Source of the DNA: JANQMY01 sp965227095
Lineage (GTDB): Bacteria; Pseudomonadota; Alphaproteobacteria; JANQMY01
Direction of reading: 5' to 3'
Length of the DNA stretch: 64,000 nucleotides
NCBI GenBank assembly: GCA_965227095.1
Contig: CBDDFL010000001.1
Location: 930,001-994,000, forward strand
In this document: positions 52,898 to 60,934 of the stretch, in pieces
Position numbering within the stretch: position 1 is the stretch's first letter
How the letters are laid out: every line of letters begins with the position of its first letter
Notes under the pieces: generated by a model
Told to the model about the DNA's origin: nothing
Seen by the model: only the letters and a program-made list of their open reading frames with translations
Database searches by the model: none
Position numbers and translations under genes: made by a program

Positions 52898-53584
52898 ATG
52901 CGTCCGAAAACACACACGGATCACAGCACGATTGGGTGGCGGCCCCACCCTGGGGCGGATTTGGAATCACATTTCGATCTGCGGTTCCGGCGTCTGTTGT
53001 CCGCGCAAGATTGGGCACAGCTTCCAACGGCTGTCAAAGACCGCTTTACAAAACGCCTGCGGGGCGGGGCCAGCGTGGTCTATCGCGGGGAAGTGGCGGA
53101 AACCCGCATGAATACATTGGGCTATCTGTTTGCGCAGGTCCTGCGGTTTGTGGGCGGGCCCTTGCCCATTGACCGGGCAGCAGCTGGCACGGCCGCCGTC
53201 GTGACCGTCACCGAAGACCCCAAAAGCAACGGTCAATTTTGGACGCGCCAATACAATCGCGCCCGTGGCTTTCCACAGGTGGTGCAAAGCGCCAAGGCCT
53301 TTGCGGGCCCCACAGGCCTTGAAGAATGCGTGGGGTATGGCATCGGCATGAGCCTGCGTCTGCGGGTTGAGGGCGAGAGCCTGTTGTTCGAAAGCGATCG
53401 ATACTTCGTCACCGTGCTGGGGCGACGGATCTATTTGGCCCCCGTGTTCGCCCCCGGACAATTGGTGGTGGGTCATCACGATAAGGGCGATGGGCGTTTT
53501 GAGTTCACCCTGGATATTCGTCATCCGCTATTTGGCGAGCTGATCTTCCAGCGCGCCGTCTTCACGGATTGGGAAGGAGCATAG
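52898..53584 (+). CDS. DUF4166 domain-containing protein
   Basis: About 228 residues from ATG 52898 with AGGGG upstream. DUF4166 pattern: HFDLRFRRLLSAQDWAQLPTAVKDRFTKRL near residue 25, FAQVLRFVGGPLPI near 73, FWTRQYNRARGFPQVVQSAKAF near 110, then the C-terminal HPLFGELIFQRAVF. DUF4166 proteins often pair with NAD-dependent epimerase-like genes and have unknown function. It is followed, after one base, by such a gene, and both lie under one operator. Confidence 0.88.
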   Translation: MRPKTHTDHSTIGWRPHPGADLESHFDLRFRRLLSAQDWAQLPTAVKDRFTKRLRGGASVVYRGEVAETRMNTLGYLFAQVLRFVGGPLPIDRAAAGTAAVVTVTEDPKSNGQFWTRQYNRARGFPQVVQSAKAFAGPTGLEECVGYGIGMSLRLRVEGESLLFESDRYFVTVLGRRIYLAPVFAPGQLVVGHHDKGDGRFEFTLDIRHPLFGELIFQRAVFTDWEGA

Positions 53585-53585
53585 C

Positions 53586-55106
53586 ATGTTCTCAACAGGT
53601 TTTTGGATTTTAATCAGCTTACAAATTATGCTTGGCGCGTTCGACACGATTTTCCATCACGAACTGACGGAACGTTTGGCCTGGCGACAGAGCCAACGCC
53701 ATGAGGTGCGCTTACACGGCGTGCGAAACCTTTTCTACGCCGTCCTCTTCTTCGGACTTGCGTTCTTCACGGTTGGGGGCGTGGCCGCGTGGATTGTGAT
53801 CGGCATTTTGGTCATGGAATTGGTCATCACCCTGGTTGACTTCGTTGAAGAAGACCGCACGCGCAAACTGCCGGCGTCCGAACGCGTCACCCATACTCTG
53901 TTGGCGCTGAACTATGGCGCGATCCTGGTGTTTTTAGGGCCGGTCTTGTGGGCTTGGACGCACCAGCCCACGGGCATCGGAATAGAGCTCCGTGGCGGAT
54001 GGAGCGTCTTGATGGTGCTGGCCGCTCTTGGTGTCGGCGTTTTCGGCGTGCGCGATCTGATCGCCGCGGATCGCCTGAAGCGGTTGCGCCGCAATCCGGC
54101 GAAAGCCTTGGTAGATCCGGGCCTGCCGCCCCAAGCCATTTTGGTGACGGGGGGAACCGGCTTTGTCGGGCGCCGCTTGGTGCAAGGTCTCGTGGCGGGT
54201 GGCCATGACGTCACCGTGCTCACCCGCCGTCCGGAGGTGGCGGCGACGCTTGCTTCTCCGTTACGGGTGATTACCAGCCTTAATCACATCGGAAATGGCG
54301 ATCGGATCGATGCCATTATTCATCTGGCCGGCCAGTCCGTGGTGGGGTGGCTGTGGACCAAGGCCTATCGCCGTAAGATCATTGAGTCTCGCGTGGGGAT
54401 GACAAAGCAATTGCTGGCCTTGGTGAAACGGTTAAGCGTCAAGCCCACCACCTTTATCGGCGCCTCTGCGATCGGCATTTATGGCGCGGATGCGGGGCCC
54501 CAGACGCTTGAAGACGCGCCTGTGCAAGAAGATGGCAGTTTTGCGCAAACAAGCTGCCAGGCATGTGAGGGCGCCGCCCTTGCCATGGAACAATTCGGCG
54601 TGCGTACGGTGATGCTCCGTATCGGGATGGTGCTGGACCCCGACGGCGGCGCGCTTGGCCAAATGCTGTTCCCCTTTGAATTTGGGCTTGGCGGCCCTTT
54701 TGGCGATGGCGCCCATTGGATGAGCTGGATCACCCGGGATGATCTGGTGCGTTTGATTGTTCATACTCTTCAGGACGCCTCCGTCGATGGACCGGTCAAC
54801 GCGACCGCGCCGCACCCCATCACCAATGGGGATTTTGCCGCCGCTTTGGGCGCGGCGCTAGGGCGGCCAACCGTCTTGGCCTTGCCGCGTTGGGTGCTTA
54901 CTGGAGTGCTTGGCGATCTGGCGCGTGAGATCTTCCTCGGCAATCAATATGTGTTCCCGGAAAAAGCAACGCGCATGGGGTTTGTCTTCGACGCCCCGGA
55001 TATGGAAGCAGCGCTCCTGAACATGTTTGGTGTGCGCCCCAAGCGGATCAATGGGCGCGCAAAGACCGTGGCGGGCGGCCATACAGTTCTCGAAAAGCCG
55101 CATTGA
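53586..55106 (+). CDS. TIGR01777-family (SDR39U1-like) epimerase with N-terminal membrane domain
   Basis: 506 residues. N-terminal 165 residues hold about four membrane helices (FWILISLQIMLGAFDTIFHHEL, LFYAVLFFGLAFFTVGGVAAWIVIG, LLALNYGAILVFLGPVLWAW, VLMVLAALGVGVFGV). From about residue 180: ILVTGGTGFVGRRLVQGLVAGGHDVTVLTRRPE, then IIHLAGQSVVGW near 247, FIGASAIGIYG near 296, WMSWITRDDLVRLI near 378, ending MGFVFDAPDMEAALLNMF. It is a predicted NAD(P)-dependent nucleotide-sugar-like oxidoreductase. Its 3' end overlaps the Ada-like gene by 59 bp. Confidence 0.87.
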   Translation: MFSTGFWILISLQIMLGAFDTIFHHELTERLAWRQSQRHEVRLHGVRNLFYAVLFFGLAFFTVGGVAAWIVIGILVMELVITLVDFVEEDRTRKLPASERVTHTLLALNYGAILVFLGPVLWAWTHQPTGIGIELRGGWSVLMVLAALGVGVFGVRDLIAADRLKRLRRNPAKALVDPGLPPQAILVTGGTGFVGRRLVQGLVAGGHDVTVLTRRPEVAATLASPLRVITSLNHIGNGDRIDAIIHLAGQSVVGWLWTKAYRRKIIESRVGMTKQLLALVKRLSVKPTTFIGASAIGIYGADAGPQTLEDAPVQEDGSFAQTSCQACEGAALAMEQFGVRTVMLRIGMVLDPDGGALGQMLFPFEFGLGGPFGDGAHWMSWITRDDLVRLIVHTLQDASVDGPVNATAPHPITNGDFAAALGAALGRPTVLALPRWVLTGVLGDLAREIFLGNQYVFPEKATRMGFVFDAPDMEAALLNMFGVRPKRINGRAKTVAGGHTVLEKPH

Positions 55107-55602
55107 ACCGGCGCACGCTTTTAAAGCCTGACTGTTCCGCAATATCGCCCATGGACAAAGCGGTGTCGCTGATCAGGCGCTTGGCCCGCTGTACCCGCAA
55201 TGTTTTCGCCACTTGAATGGGGGAAGCGCCCAAATGTTCGTTGAACAAGCGCGCCAAATGGCGGGAGCCGATGCCTAACCGGTCCGCCAGGCCGTCGACG
55301 GTGCCGGTGTCCAGCGCCCCTTTTTCGATCAGCGCCAGCGCACGCGACACGGTGGTTTTTGTCCCGTTCCAGGCCGGGCAAAAGGGCGCTGTTTCGGGCC
55401 GGCAGCGCAAGCAGGGGCGAAAGCCCGCCAGTTCGGCCGCCGCGGCGCTGGGGTAGAACCGAATATTCTTGGTCAGCGGCTGGCGCACCTTGCAGACCGG
55501 CCGACAATAAATGCCCGTGGTGATGACACCGGTGAAAAAGACCCCGTCATAGGCCGGGTCCCGGCGCAGGCGGGCTTGATTGCATTGCTCGAAATCCAAC
55601 AT
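55048..55602 (-). CDS. Ada-like DNA methylphosphotriester repair regulator, lacking a glycosylase domain
   Basis: 184 residues. N-terminal zinc domain of Ada: FFTGVITTGIYCRPVCKVR near residue 22 and FRPCLRCRPETAPFC near 60 (the four cysteines accept a methyl group). AraC-type HTH from about 85: ALIEKGALDTGTVDGLADRLGIGSRHLARLFNEHLG, then SDTALSMGDIAEQSGFKSVRRFNAAFRELYG. The typical relative continues with an AlkA glycosylase of about 280 residues; here a TGA ends the frame right after the HTH. It may act as a stand-alone alkylation sensor or be a truncated gene. The 3' end overlaps the epimerase gene. Confidence 0.85.
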   Translation of the reverse strand: MLDFEQCNQARLRRDPAYDGVFFTGVITTGIYCRPVCKVRQPLTKNIRFYPSAAAAELAGFRPCLRCRPETAPFCPAWNGTKTTVSRALALIEKGALDTGTVDGLADRLGIGSRHLARLFNEHLGASPIQVAKTLRVQRAKRLISDTALSMGDIAEQSGFKSVRRFNAAFRELYGRPPRSLRAH

Positions 55603-55684
55603 GCCCCAACTCTAACATGGGGCGGCCGCGGGCCCGAGCGGTTCCGAAAGACCAGGTCCGAAAACGGCGAGTGCTCCCCATTGA

Positions 55685-55722
55685 CATATTGAGTGGCACT
55701 TTATAAAGTGTCACTCAATATG
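55685..55722. promoter_or_regulatory. 38-bp near-perfect palindrome, TetR operator
   Basis: Left arm 55685-55703 and right arm 55704-55722 are complementary except at one position (19-bp arms). The core reads TGAGTG-N-CACTTTATAAAGTG-N-CACTCA. A TTGACA box (55681-55686) and a TATAAA or TAAAGT box (from 55702) lie in it, so repressor and polymerase compete. It ends at the start codon region (55720/55723) of the TetR gene. Confidence 0.75.
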
Positions 55723-56325
55723 ATGTCCACCCTTACCAAAGAGGCCGCCGCGCCCCAACGGCGGCGCGCACCCGAAGAAAAGCGCGAGATGCTGTTGGCG
55801 TCCGCCCGAGCCTTATTTGCGCAACACGGCTTTGACGGGACCTCCACCCAACAAATCGCGGCCCATGCGGGCGTGTCCGAAGGCATTCTGTTTCACCATT
55901 TCGGATCGAAACGTGGCCTGCTCACCGAACTGGCGCGGCGCTATGTGGAAGAGGCGGCGACGGCCACCATGCCCGACGATTTGAGCGAGATGACCGAGGA
56001 AACAATTGTCCGGTCGGCTTTTGCCTATGCGGAAAAAGATCCGGATCTCTACCAGCTGTTCCTGGACGAAGGTACGAAGCTCGAGGGATTTGAAATTGCC
56101 GACGCCAGCACCATCATTGTTTCCGTTATCCGCAAGAATTTGGAGCGCGGCATGGCGGACGGCGCGGTTCGCAGAGGCGACCCGCAAGTGATGGCCGAAC
56201 TCCAATTTACGATTGTAGACGGTGCGTACCGAGCATGGCGCAAAACCGGGAACCCGACCCGGAAGGAAGCTTACATCCGAGAAGCGATCCGGTGCATGAA
56301 AGCAATGCTCGCCCCTTTAGATTAA
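55723..56325 (+). CDS. TetR/AcrR-family transcriptional regulator
   Basis: About 200 residues (ATG 55723, or 55720). HTH: REMLLASARALFAQHGFDGTSTQQIAAHAGVSEGILFHHFGSKRGLLTEL near residue 22-70. C-terminal helices typical of AcrR-like proteins (YAEKDPDLYQLFLDEGTKLEGF). The start codon abuts the 38-bp operator and no Shine-Dalgarno is present, so the mRNA may have a very short leader. It likely regulates itself and the carotenoid-oxygenase gene 34 bp downstream. Confidence 0.88.
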   Translation: MSTLTKEAAAPQRRRAPEEKREMLLASARALFAQHGFDGTSTQQIAAHAGVSEGILFHHFGSKRGLLTELARRYVEEAATATMPDDLSEMTEETIVRSAFAYAEKDPDLYQLFLDEGTKLEGFEIADASTIIVSVIRKNLERGMADGAVRRGDPQVMAELQFTIVDGAYRAWRKTGNPTRKEAYIREAIRCMKAMLAPLD

Positions 56326-56359
56326 CCGCAAGACCCTCAGTATCCTGACGATGGAGAAG

Positions 56360-57685
56360 ATGATGAATCAACATGCGAAAATCGACTCTAAGCCGTTTTG
56401 GCTTGATGGCAATTTTGCCCCTACGTTCGAAGAAATCACGGAAACCAAACTCGAAGTGACCGGGTCCATTCCACCCGAACTGAATGGCCGTTATTTCCGC
56501 AATGGCGCCAACCCGCCGGACGCGGATTCAAAGCACTGGTTTGCCGGTCACGGCATGTTGCACGGCGTGGAACTGAACAACGGCAACGCCAATTGGTACC
56601 GCAACCGTTATGTGCGCTCGCCACTTTTTGACTCAGGATTGTCCTTGGAAGAATCCATCGGTGATCTCTCCATGTCTTTGGCGAACACGCATATTGTGTC
56701 TCACGCTGGCAAAATCCTGGCACTGGAGGAAGCCCATCATCCCATCGAGGTAACCCCTGATATGGACACCGTGGGCGCCTATAACTTCAACGGCAAGCTT
56801 GAAACCGGCATGACGGCGCATCCGAAAGTGTGCGCGGAAACCGGCGAAATGCTGTTCTTCGCCTATGGCATTTTTCCCCCCTATCTGACCTATCACCGGA
56901 CTTCCGCCGAGGGAGATCTTCTGCACTCGGAAGAAATCACCGTTAAAGGGTCCACCATGGTTCATGATTTCAATATCACGCGGAACTATGTGATCTTTAT
57001 GGACTTGCCGGCGGTGTGGAACATTGACCGTTTGGCCGAAGGGGGGCTGCCGATTGAGTGGAGCGACGACTACGGAGCCCGCCTCGGCGTGATGCCGCGC
57101 AATGGCCGCGATAAAGACGTGGTCTGGTACGACATCGACCCTTGCTATGTGTACCATCCACTCAATTCTTATGAAGACGGTGACACGATCGTGCTCGATG
57201 TGTGCCGCATGGAACATCACATGAAAGTAGGGGCGCCGGATGTGCCGCCCTTGCTGCATCGCTGGGTGATCGACCTTAAAACCGGCAAGGTAACCGAAAC
57301 ACAGCTTGATGATCGGGCCGTGGAATTTCCGCGGGTGCCGGACAGCCTGGTCGGGCTCAAGCACCGCTATGGCTATACGGCGGAATTCGCGAATGGCGCA
57401 CCGGCCGCAAAAGCCTGGCGCAAATACGATCTGCAGACGGGAACGTCCACAGCCCATGATTTGGGCGGACGCATGGGCGGCGAACCGGTCTTCGTGCCCG
57501 CCGATGGCGCAAGCGCCGAAGATGACGGCTATTTGCTGAGCTTTGCGTACGATCCCACCATCGACAAAAGCGAGCTGGTGATCGTGGATGCCAGCAACGT
57601 GGAAGCGGACGCGGTGGCGCGTATCCATCTGCCCACGCGGGTGCCCTATGGCTTCCACGGCAGTTGGATCCCAGATGCCGGCTAG
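56360..57685 (+). CDS. carotenoid oxygenase-family protein (CCO/RPE65 fold)
   Basis: About 441 residues (ATG 56360 or 56363, GGAGAAG just upstream). Family start SIPPELNGRYFRNGANP near residue 36, and the iron-binding histidines: MTAHPK near 153, STMVHDFNIT near 200, CYVYHPLNSYEDG near 262, and VPYGFHGSWIP at the end. It cleaves carotenoids or related conjugated or phenolic alkenes with oxygen. It probably shares control with the TetR gene. A terminator follows at 57717. Confidence 0.93.
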   Translation: MMNQHAKIDSKPFWLDGNFAPTFEEITETKLEVTGSIPPELNGRYFRNGANPPDADSKHWFAGHGMLHGVELNNGNANWYRNRYVRSPLFDSGLSLEESIGDLSMSLANTHIVSHAGKILALEEAHHPIEVTPDMDTVGAYNFNGKLETGMTAHPKVCAETGEMLFFAYGIFPPYLTYHRTSAEGDLLHSEEITVKGSTMVHDFNITRNYVIFMDLPAVWNIDRLAEGGLPIEWSDDYGARLGVMPRNGRDKDVVWYDIDPCYVYHPLNSYEDGDTIVLDVCRMEHHMKVGAPDVPPLLHRWVIDLKTGKVTETQLDDRAVEFPRVPDSLVGLKHRYGYTAEFANGAPAAKAWRKYDLQTGTSTAHDLGGRMGGEPVFVPADGASAEDDGYLLSFAYDPTIDKSELVIVDASNVEADAVARIHLPTRVPYGFHGSWIPDAG

Positions 57686-57716
57686 GCCAAAGATTAAAAT
57701 TGGACTTTTCCACAAG

Positions 57717-57744
57717 AAGCACCGCAGGACTGCGGTGCTTTTTT
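57717..57744 (+). terminator. intrinsic terminator after the carotenoid-oxygenase gene
   Basis: AAGCACCGCA (57717-57726) and TGCGGTGCTT (57731-57740), 10-bp stem with a GGAC loop, followed by TTTT. It ends the tetR/oxygenase unit. Confidence 0.85.
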
Positions 57745-57859
57745 GTTGGTTCTCCGTTAACGGAAAAAGTCAGCTTGCAGTGAACCTCCTGTTTACTAGA
57801 CTACCCTTAGTAGTGTTGCGTCGAATCAGTCGAAACCTATTTTTGGGAAGGGGACACCG

Positions 57860-58261
57860 ATGAGCACCACAGGCGTTGTGGATGTACCTGAAGGCCGCAT
57901 GGTCGGCTTTGTTGAAGCCATCACTTTGTTTTTTCAGAATTATGTGAATTTCCAAGGGCGCTCGTCTCGCGGCGCCTATTGGTTTTGGGTTCTAGCGTCG
58001 ATCGGCATTTCGTTTGTGACCGGTTTCATCGACGGGATCATGTTTGGGGCTGCGGGGCCGATCAACGGGCTGTTCATATTGGCGACGTTTATTCCCAGTA
58101 TCTCATTGGGTGTGCGGCGTCTGCACGATATTGGCCGTAGCGGTTGGTGGCTGCTCATCAGCCTCACGATTATCGGCATCATTTTGCTGATCGTTTGGGC
58201 GTGTTTCCCGGGCGAGCGGAAAGAAAATGATTACGGCCCCGACGTGGAAGCCGGTAAGTAG
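57860..58261 (+). CDS. DUF805 domain-containing membrane protein
   Basis: 133 residues with four hydrophobic segments. DUF805 signature: NYVNFQGRSSRGAYWFWVL near residue 27, a SLGVRRLHDIGRSGWWLLISL motif near 82, and WACFPGERKENDYGPD near the end. Function unknown. GGGAAGGGG precedes ATG. It has a terminator after it. Confidence 0.9.
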   Translation: MSTTGVVDVPEGRMVGFVEAITLFFQNYVNFQGRSSRGAYWFWVLASIGISFVTGFIDGIMFGAAGPINGLFILATFIPSISLGVRRLHDIGRSGWWLLISLTIIGIILLIVWACFPGERKENDYGPDVEAGK

Positions 58262-58290
58262 GTAAGACCGAACAGCTTTGGTATTGAAAG

Positions 58291-58323
58291 CGGATGCAGG
58301 CGAGGCTTGCATCCGTTTTTTTT
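58291..58323 (+). terminator. intrinsic terminator after the DUF805 gene
   Basis: CGGATGCA (58291-58298) and TGCATCCG (58308-58315) with a short loop, followed by an eight-T run that ends at the stop of the convergent selenoprotein gene. Confidence 0.8.
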
Positions 58324-59449
58324 AAGGGATGTCGGGTTCACCGTCCGGCACGTTTTGGAATTCGCGGTGGATCTGCGCAATGCCGGGCCAAACGAAAATA
58401 CCCCAGGCGACCAGCGCCCCGGCCACCCACACAGTGGGCAGAAAGGCAAAGGCCGCCAGCCACAGGACCACGAATCCGATCAACCGCGGAATGACCGATG
58501 CCGGATGCACATTGTCCGGATCTCCCGGCCGGCTCAACGGGAACACTTTCGGTTTGATGAACCAGCCATGGGCCAGCAGCAGGGATATGAAGAATGGCCA
58601 TGGTGGCGGTTTCACATCCATTTCCGCGGTGTCATCAAGCGGCGCGTCTTCCGCCGGTCCGTCAAGCCGTGCTTTCGTCTGTGTCCAAACATATTCAGGA
58701 GCGGGACGTTCCACGGCGCCACCGACATTTTTTCGGGTGGGCCGGCAGCGCCACCGATAAAGCACGCGGCCGTCCTGGGTCAGTGCTAGGACGCCGGGCT
58801 GAAAATAGCCTTTGGGGTGTTCCGCCCAAGACCGGGCCTGCTTGAGCAGCGCGCCGTCTTGCGTGAACAGGTTGAGCCAGCCGCGTTTGCGGCAGGTATC
58901 CAAGATCTCATGGTGCGGATCGCCCACAGCGTCGAAGCCGAACGCCCAATGGGTCATGGCTTCCGTGGCGAGCGTTTGCGGTTCGCTGGTAATCGCGAAG
59001 ACCTCACCGCCGGCGGCACGGACGTCTTCCACCATGCCAGATTGTGCGTAGCCCCGTAACTCGGCGCGACAAGGCGGTCACCAAAAGCCCCGGTAAAACA
59101 CGAACACCACAAATTTGTGTTTCGCCAATTGTGCGTCGATCCAGTTTTCGCGCACGCCGGCGGGCGGGTCCAGATGGGCGGGAATACCGCTTTCCGCATC
59201 GGCCAGTCCCGAGATCTGAAAGCCGGTATCGTGATTTTGAATGCGCACTTGGGTGCGCGAACACATATCGTCTTCGCATAAGACAAGGCCCATATCGCGG
59301 GCGGTGCCGTCTTCCGGGTTCCAGTCTAGATCCGGGTCCACCAAACCGGTGAGCTTATAGTTTGCCCCTTGGTCCTGATTGACCCAGGCCAGCGCCGCGT
59401 CAGCAGCGGGCTGCAGCCGGGCTGGAATGTCTTCGATCACCTGGGGCAT
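58322..59449 (-). CDS. peroxiredoxin/thioredoxin-like selenoprotein (UPPC), candidate
   Basis: One continuous frame of 375 residues interrupted only by TGA at 59080-59078. In the homologous position a Cys is expected: FVVFVFYRGFW-U-PPCRAELRGYAQSG, so the TGA replaces the first Cys of CPPC (Sec124, Cys127). The frame stays open on both sides and keeps family motifs: FAITSEPQTLA, HPKGYFQPGVLALT, GRVLYRWRCRPTRKNVGG. A start with GAGGACGGA upstream (ATG 59449), an N-terminal extra domain of about 100 residues and two C-terminal membrane segments are seen. AhpC/TSA-type redox enzymes reduce peroxides or disulfides. A hairpin just after the TGA may be the SECIS. Sec machinery must exist elsewhere; otherwise it is a nonsense allele. 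Confidence 0.78.
59042..59072 (-). promoter_or_regulatory. candidate bacterial SECIS hairpin
   Basis: Downstream of the TGA the mRNA can fold: UUGU pairs with ACAA and GCG with CGC (with one bulged C), then CC with GG, leaving a loop GAGUUACGG about 16-24 nt after the TGA. An alternative fold pairs GCGCCG with CGGGGC (59051-59067). Distance and a G at the loop start fit the known bacterial SECIS rule; the stem is only moderate. Confidence 0.45.
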
Positions 59450-59533
59450 GGCGTTCCGTCCTCAAGAATGGCCGCGATTTGGCATGATCAATGCCAATAG
59501 GTGCCCCGTCAAGCGGTTTCCCGGCGTGGCGAT

Positions 59534-60814
59534 CTAGGCGGCCTTAAACCTGATGGGCACGGATTTTGGCCCGCTGACAAAAGCGGCGGCCACGCGACTG
59601 GGGGTGCCGGCCAGTTCCACAGACTTTAACCGCGGCAGCATTTCCTCAAATAAGAGCCGCATTTCCATGCGGCCCAAATGCTGGCCAAGACACACATGGG
59701 CCCCATAACCAAACGAGATATGTTTGTTTGGCGACCGCTCTATATCGAACTCAAAAGGATTGGCGAATTTATCTTCGTCGCGATTGCCGGACGGGTAAGA
59801 CAGCATCAGCCAATCGCCTTTGGCAATTTTCTGGCCCCGAAGTTCCGTGTCCGCCGTGGCGGAGCGCATGAAATGCTTCACCGGCGTTTCCCAGCGAATG
59901 GATTCCTCAATCAGCTTCGGCAAGAGGTCGGGATTGTCTTTCAGTTTGGCAAACTGATCCGGACGTTCGGCCAAGGCCCACAAGGCGCTGGCGGTTGACG
60001 CCGACGTGGTGTCGTGGCCCGCCGTAGCCGCGATCACATAATAGGACATGGCTTCCAGGTGGCCCAGCGGCTGGCCGTCGATCTTTCCGTTGGCAATGAC
60101 GCTCGCCAGATCTTTACGCGGGTTAGCGCGGCGGTCTTCCGTCATTGCGGTAAAATACTCGAAGAAGTCCGTCACCACTTCGTTGATCAGGGCAACGAAT
60201 TCGTCCGAATTGCCGTCTTCGGTGCTTTTGCCCGCGCGGTTCATTTCCTCGTCAGTGGACCCGAACAATTCCTGAGTGAGTTTTAACATGCGCGGTTCAT
60301 CCGCTTGCGGAACACCGATCACTTCCATCACCACGCGCAGGGGATACAGAAACGCCACGTCGCGGGCAAAGTCGCATTCTTCACCCATGTCAAACATGCG
60401 GTCGACAAATTCTTTGGCGATTTCTCGAATGCGGGCTTCAAGAGACCGCAGGCTTTGCGGCATGAACCATTCTTGGGTCAGGTGCCGATACGCGCTGTGG
60501 TCGGGATTGTCCATTTGAACCAAGGACCGAACCAAGTGGGGGGAGCCCCCGGTCATTTCGCGCACCTTTTTGTCTGACGCCTTGTTGGTCAGCGTGGTGG
60601 CGCGGTCGCCATTGTGAAACAGCTCGTTTTGGCGCTCGACGGTTTGAATGTCGTCATACTTTGTCACCACCCAGAAAGGGTCGAAACCGTCCGGTTCCGC
60701 CACATCCAGCGGCGCCGATTTGCGCAGTTCGGCGAATGCGCCATGGGACAAATCCCAATCCGCATAGGCTTTGGGGCTTACGATCGTGTTTGCAATGTCA
60801 GTCGAAATCGCCAT
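59534..60814 (-). CDS. cytochrome P450
   Basis: 426 residues. I-helix AATAGHDTTSAST near residue 263 (oxygen-binding Thr), ESIR (ExxR) near 305, and the heme loop FGYGAHVCLGQHLGRME near 367 with the Cys ligand. It resembles soluble class-I bacterial P450s (including CYP153-like forms in the N-terminal WFMPQSLRSLE region), but the subfamily cannot be fixed by eye. It needs a ferredoxin and reductase, not seen adjacent. It is divergent from a TetR gene across a long operator. Confidence 0.95.
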   Translation of the reverse strand: MAISTDIANTIVSPKAYADWDLSHGAFAELRKSAPLDVAEPDGFDPFWVVTKYDDIQTVERQNELFHNGDRATTLTNKASDKKVREMTGGSPHLVRSLVQMDNPDHSAYRHLTQEWFMPQSLRSLEARIREIAKEFVDRMFDMGEECDFARDVAFLYPLRVVMEVIGVPQADEPRMLKLTQELFGSTDEEMNRAGKSTEDGNSDEFVALINEVVTDFFEYFTAMTEDRRANPRKDLASVIANGKIDGQPLGHLEAMSYYVIAATAGHDTTSASTASALWALAERPDQFAKLKDNPDLLPKLIEESIRWETPVKHFMRSATADTELRGQKIAKGDWLMLSYPSGNRDEDKFANPFEFDIERSPNKHISFGYGAHVCLGQHLGRMEMRLLFEEMLPRLKSVELAGTPSRVAAAFVSGPKSVPIRFKAA

Positions 60815-60888
60815 GGCGGCACTCCTTCACGGCGCCGCTTGGGACTGTTGATGGTCCAGCGGCGCTTAACGTTTTCTGCGTGGACAGT

Positions 60889-60928
60889 CTCTCATTTATT
60901 TGTTATACGTTCAACAAATAAATGAGAG
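60889..60928. promoter_or_regulatory. long TetR operator between the P450 and tetR
   Basis: Perfect 16-bp arms: CTCTCATTTATTTGTT (60889-60904) and its reverse complement (60913-60928) around an 8-bp spacer ATACGTTC. A plausible TGGACA (60882-60887) / TATACG (60904-60909) promoter for tetR lies on it. Position suits a repressor that controls both the P450 and itself. Confidence 0.8.
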
Positions 60929-60934
60929 TTGAGA

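Noticed and set aside
58322..59035. Two separate genes (58322-59035 and 59078-59449) or a pseudogene
   Set aside because: They are in one frame, separated only by a TGA at a conserved redox cysteine, with intact domains on both sides. Read-through as Sec is the better explanation, though a nonsense allele remains possible.
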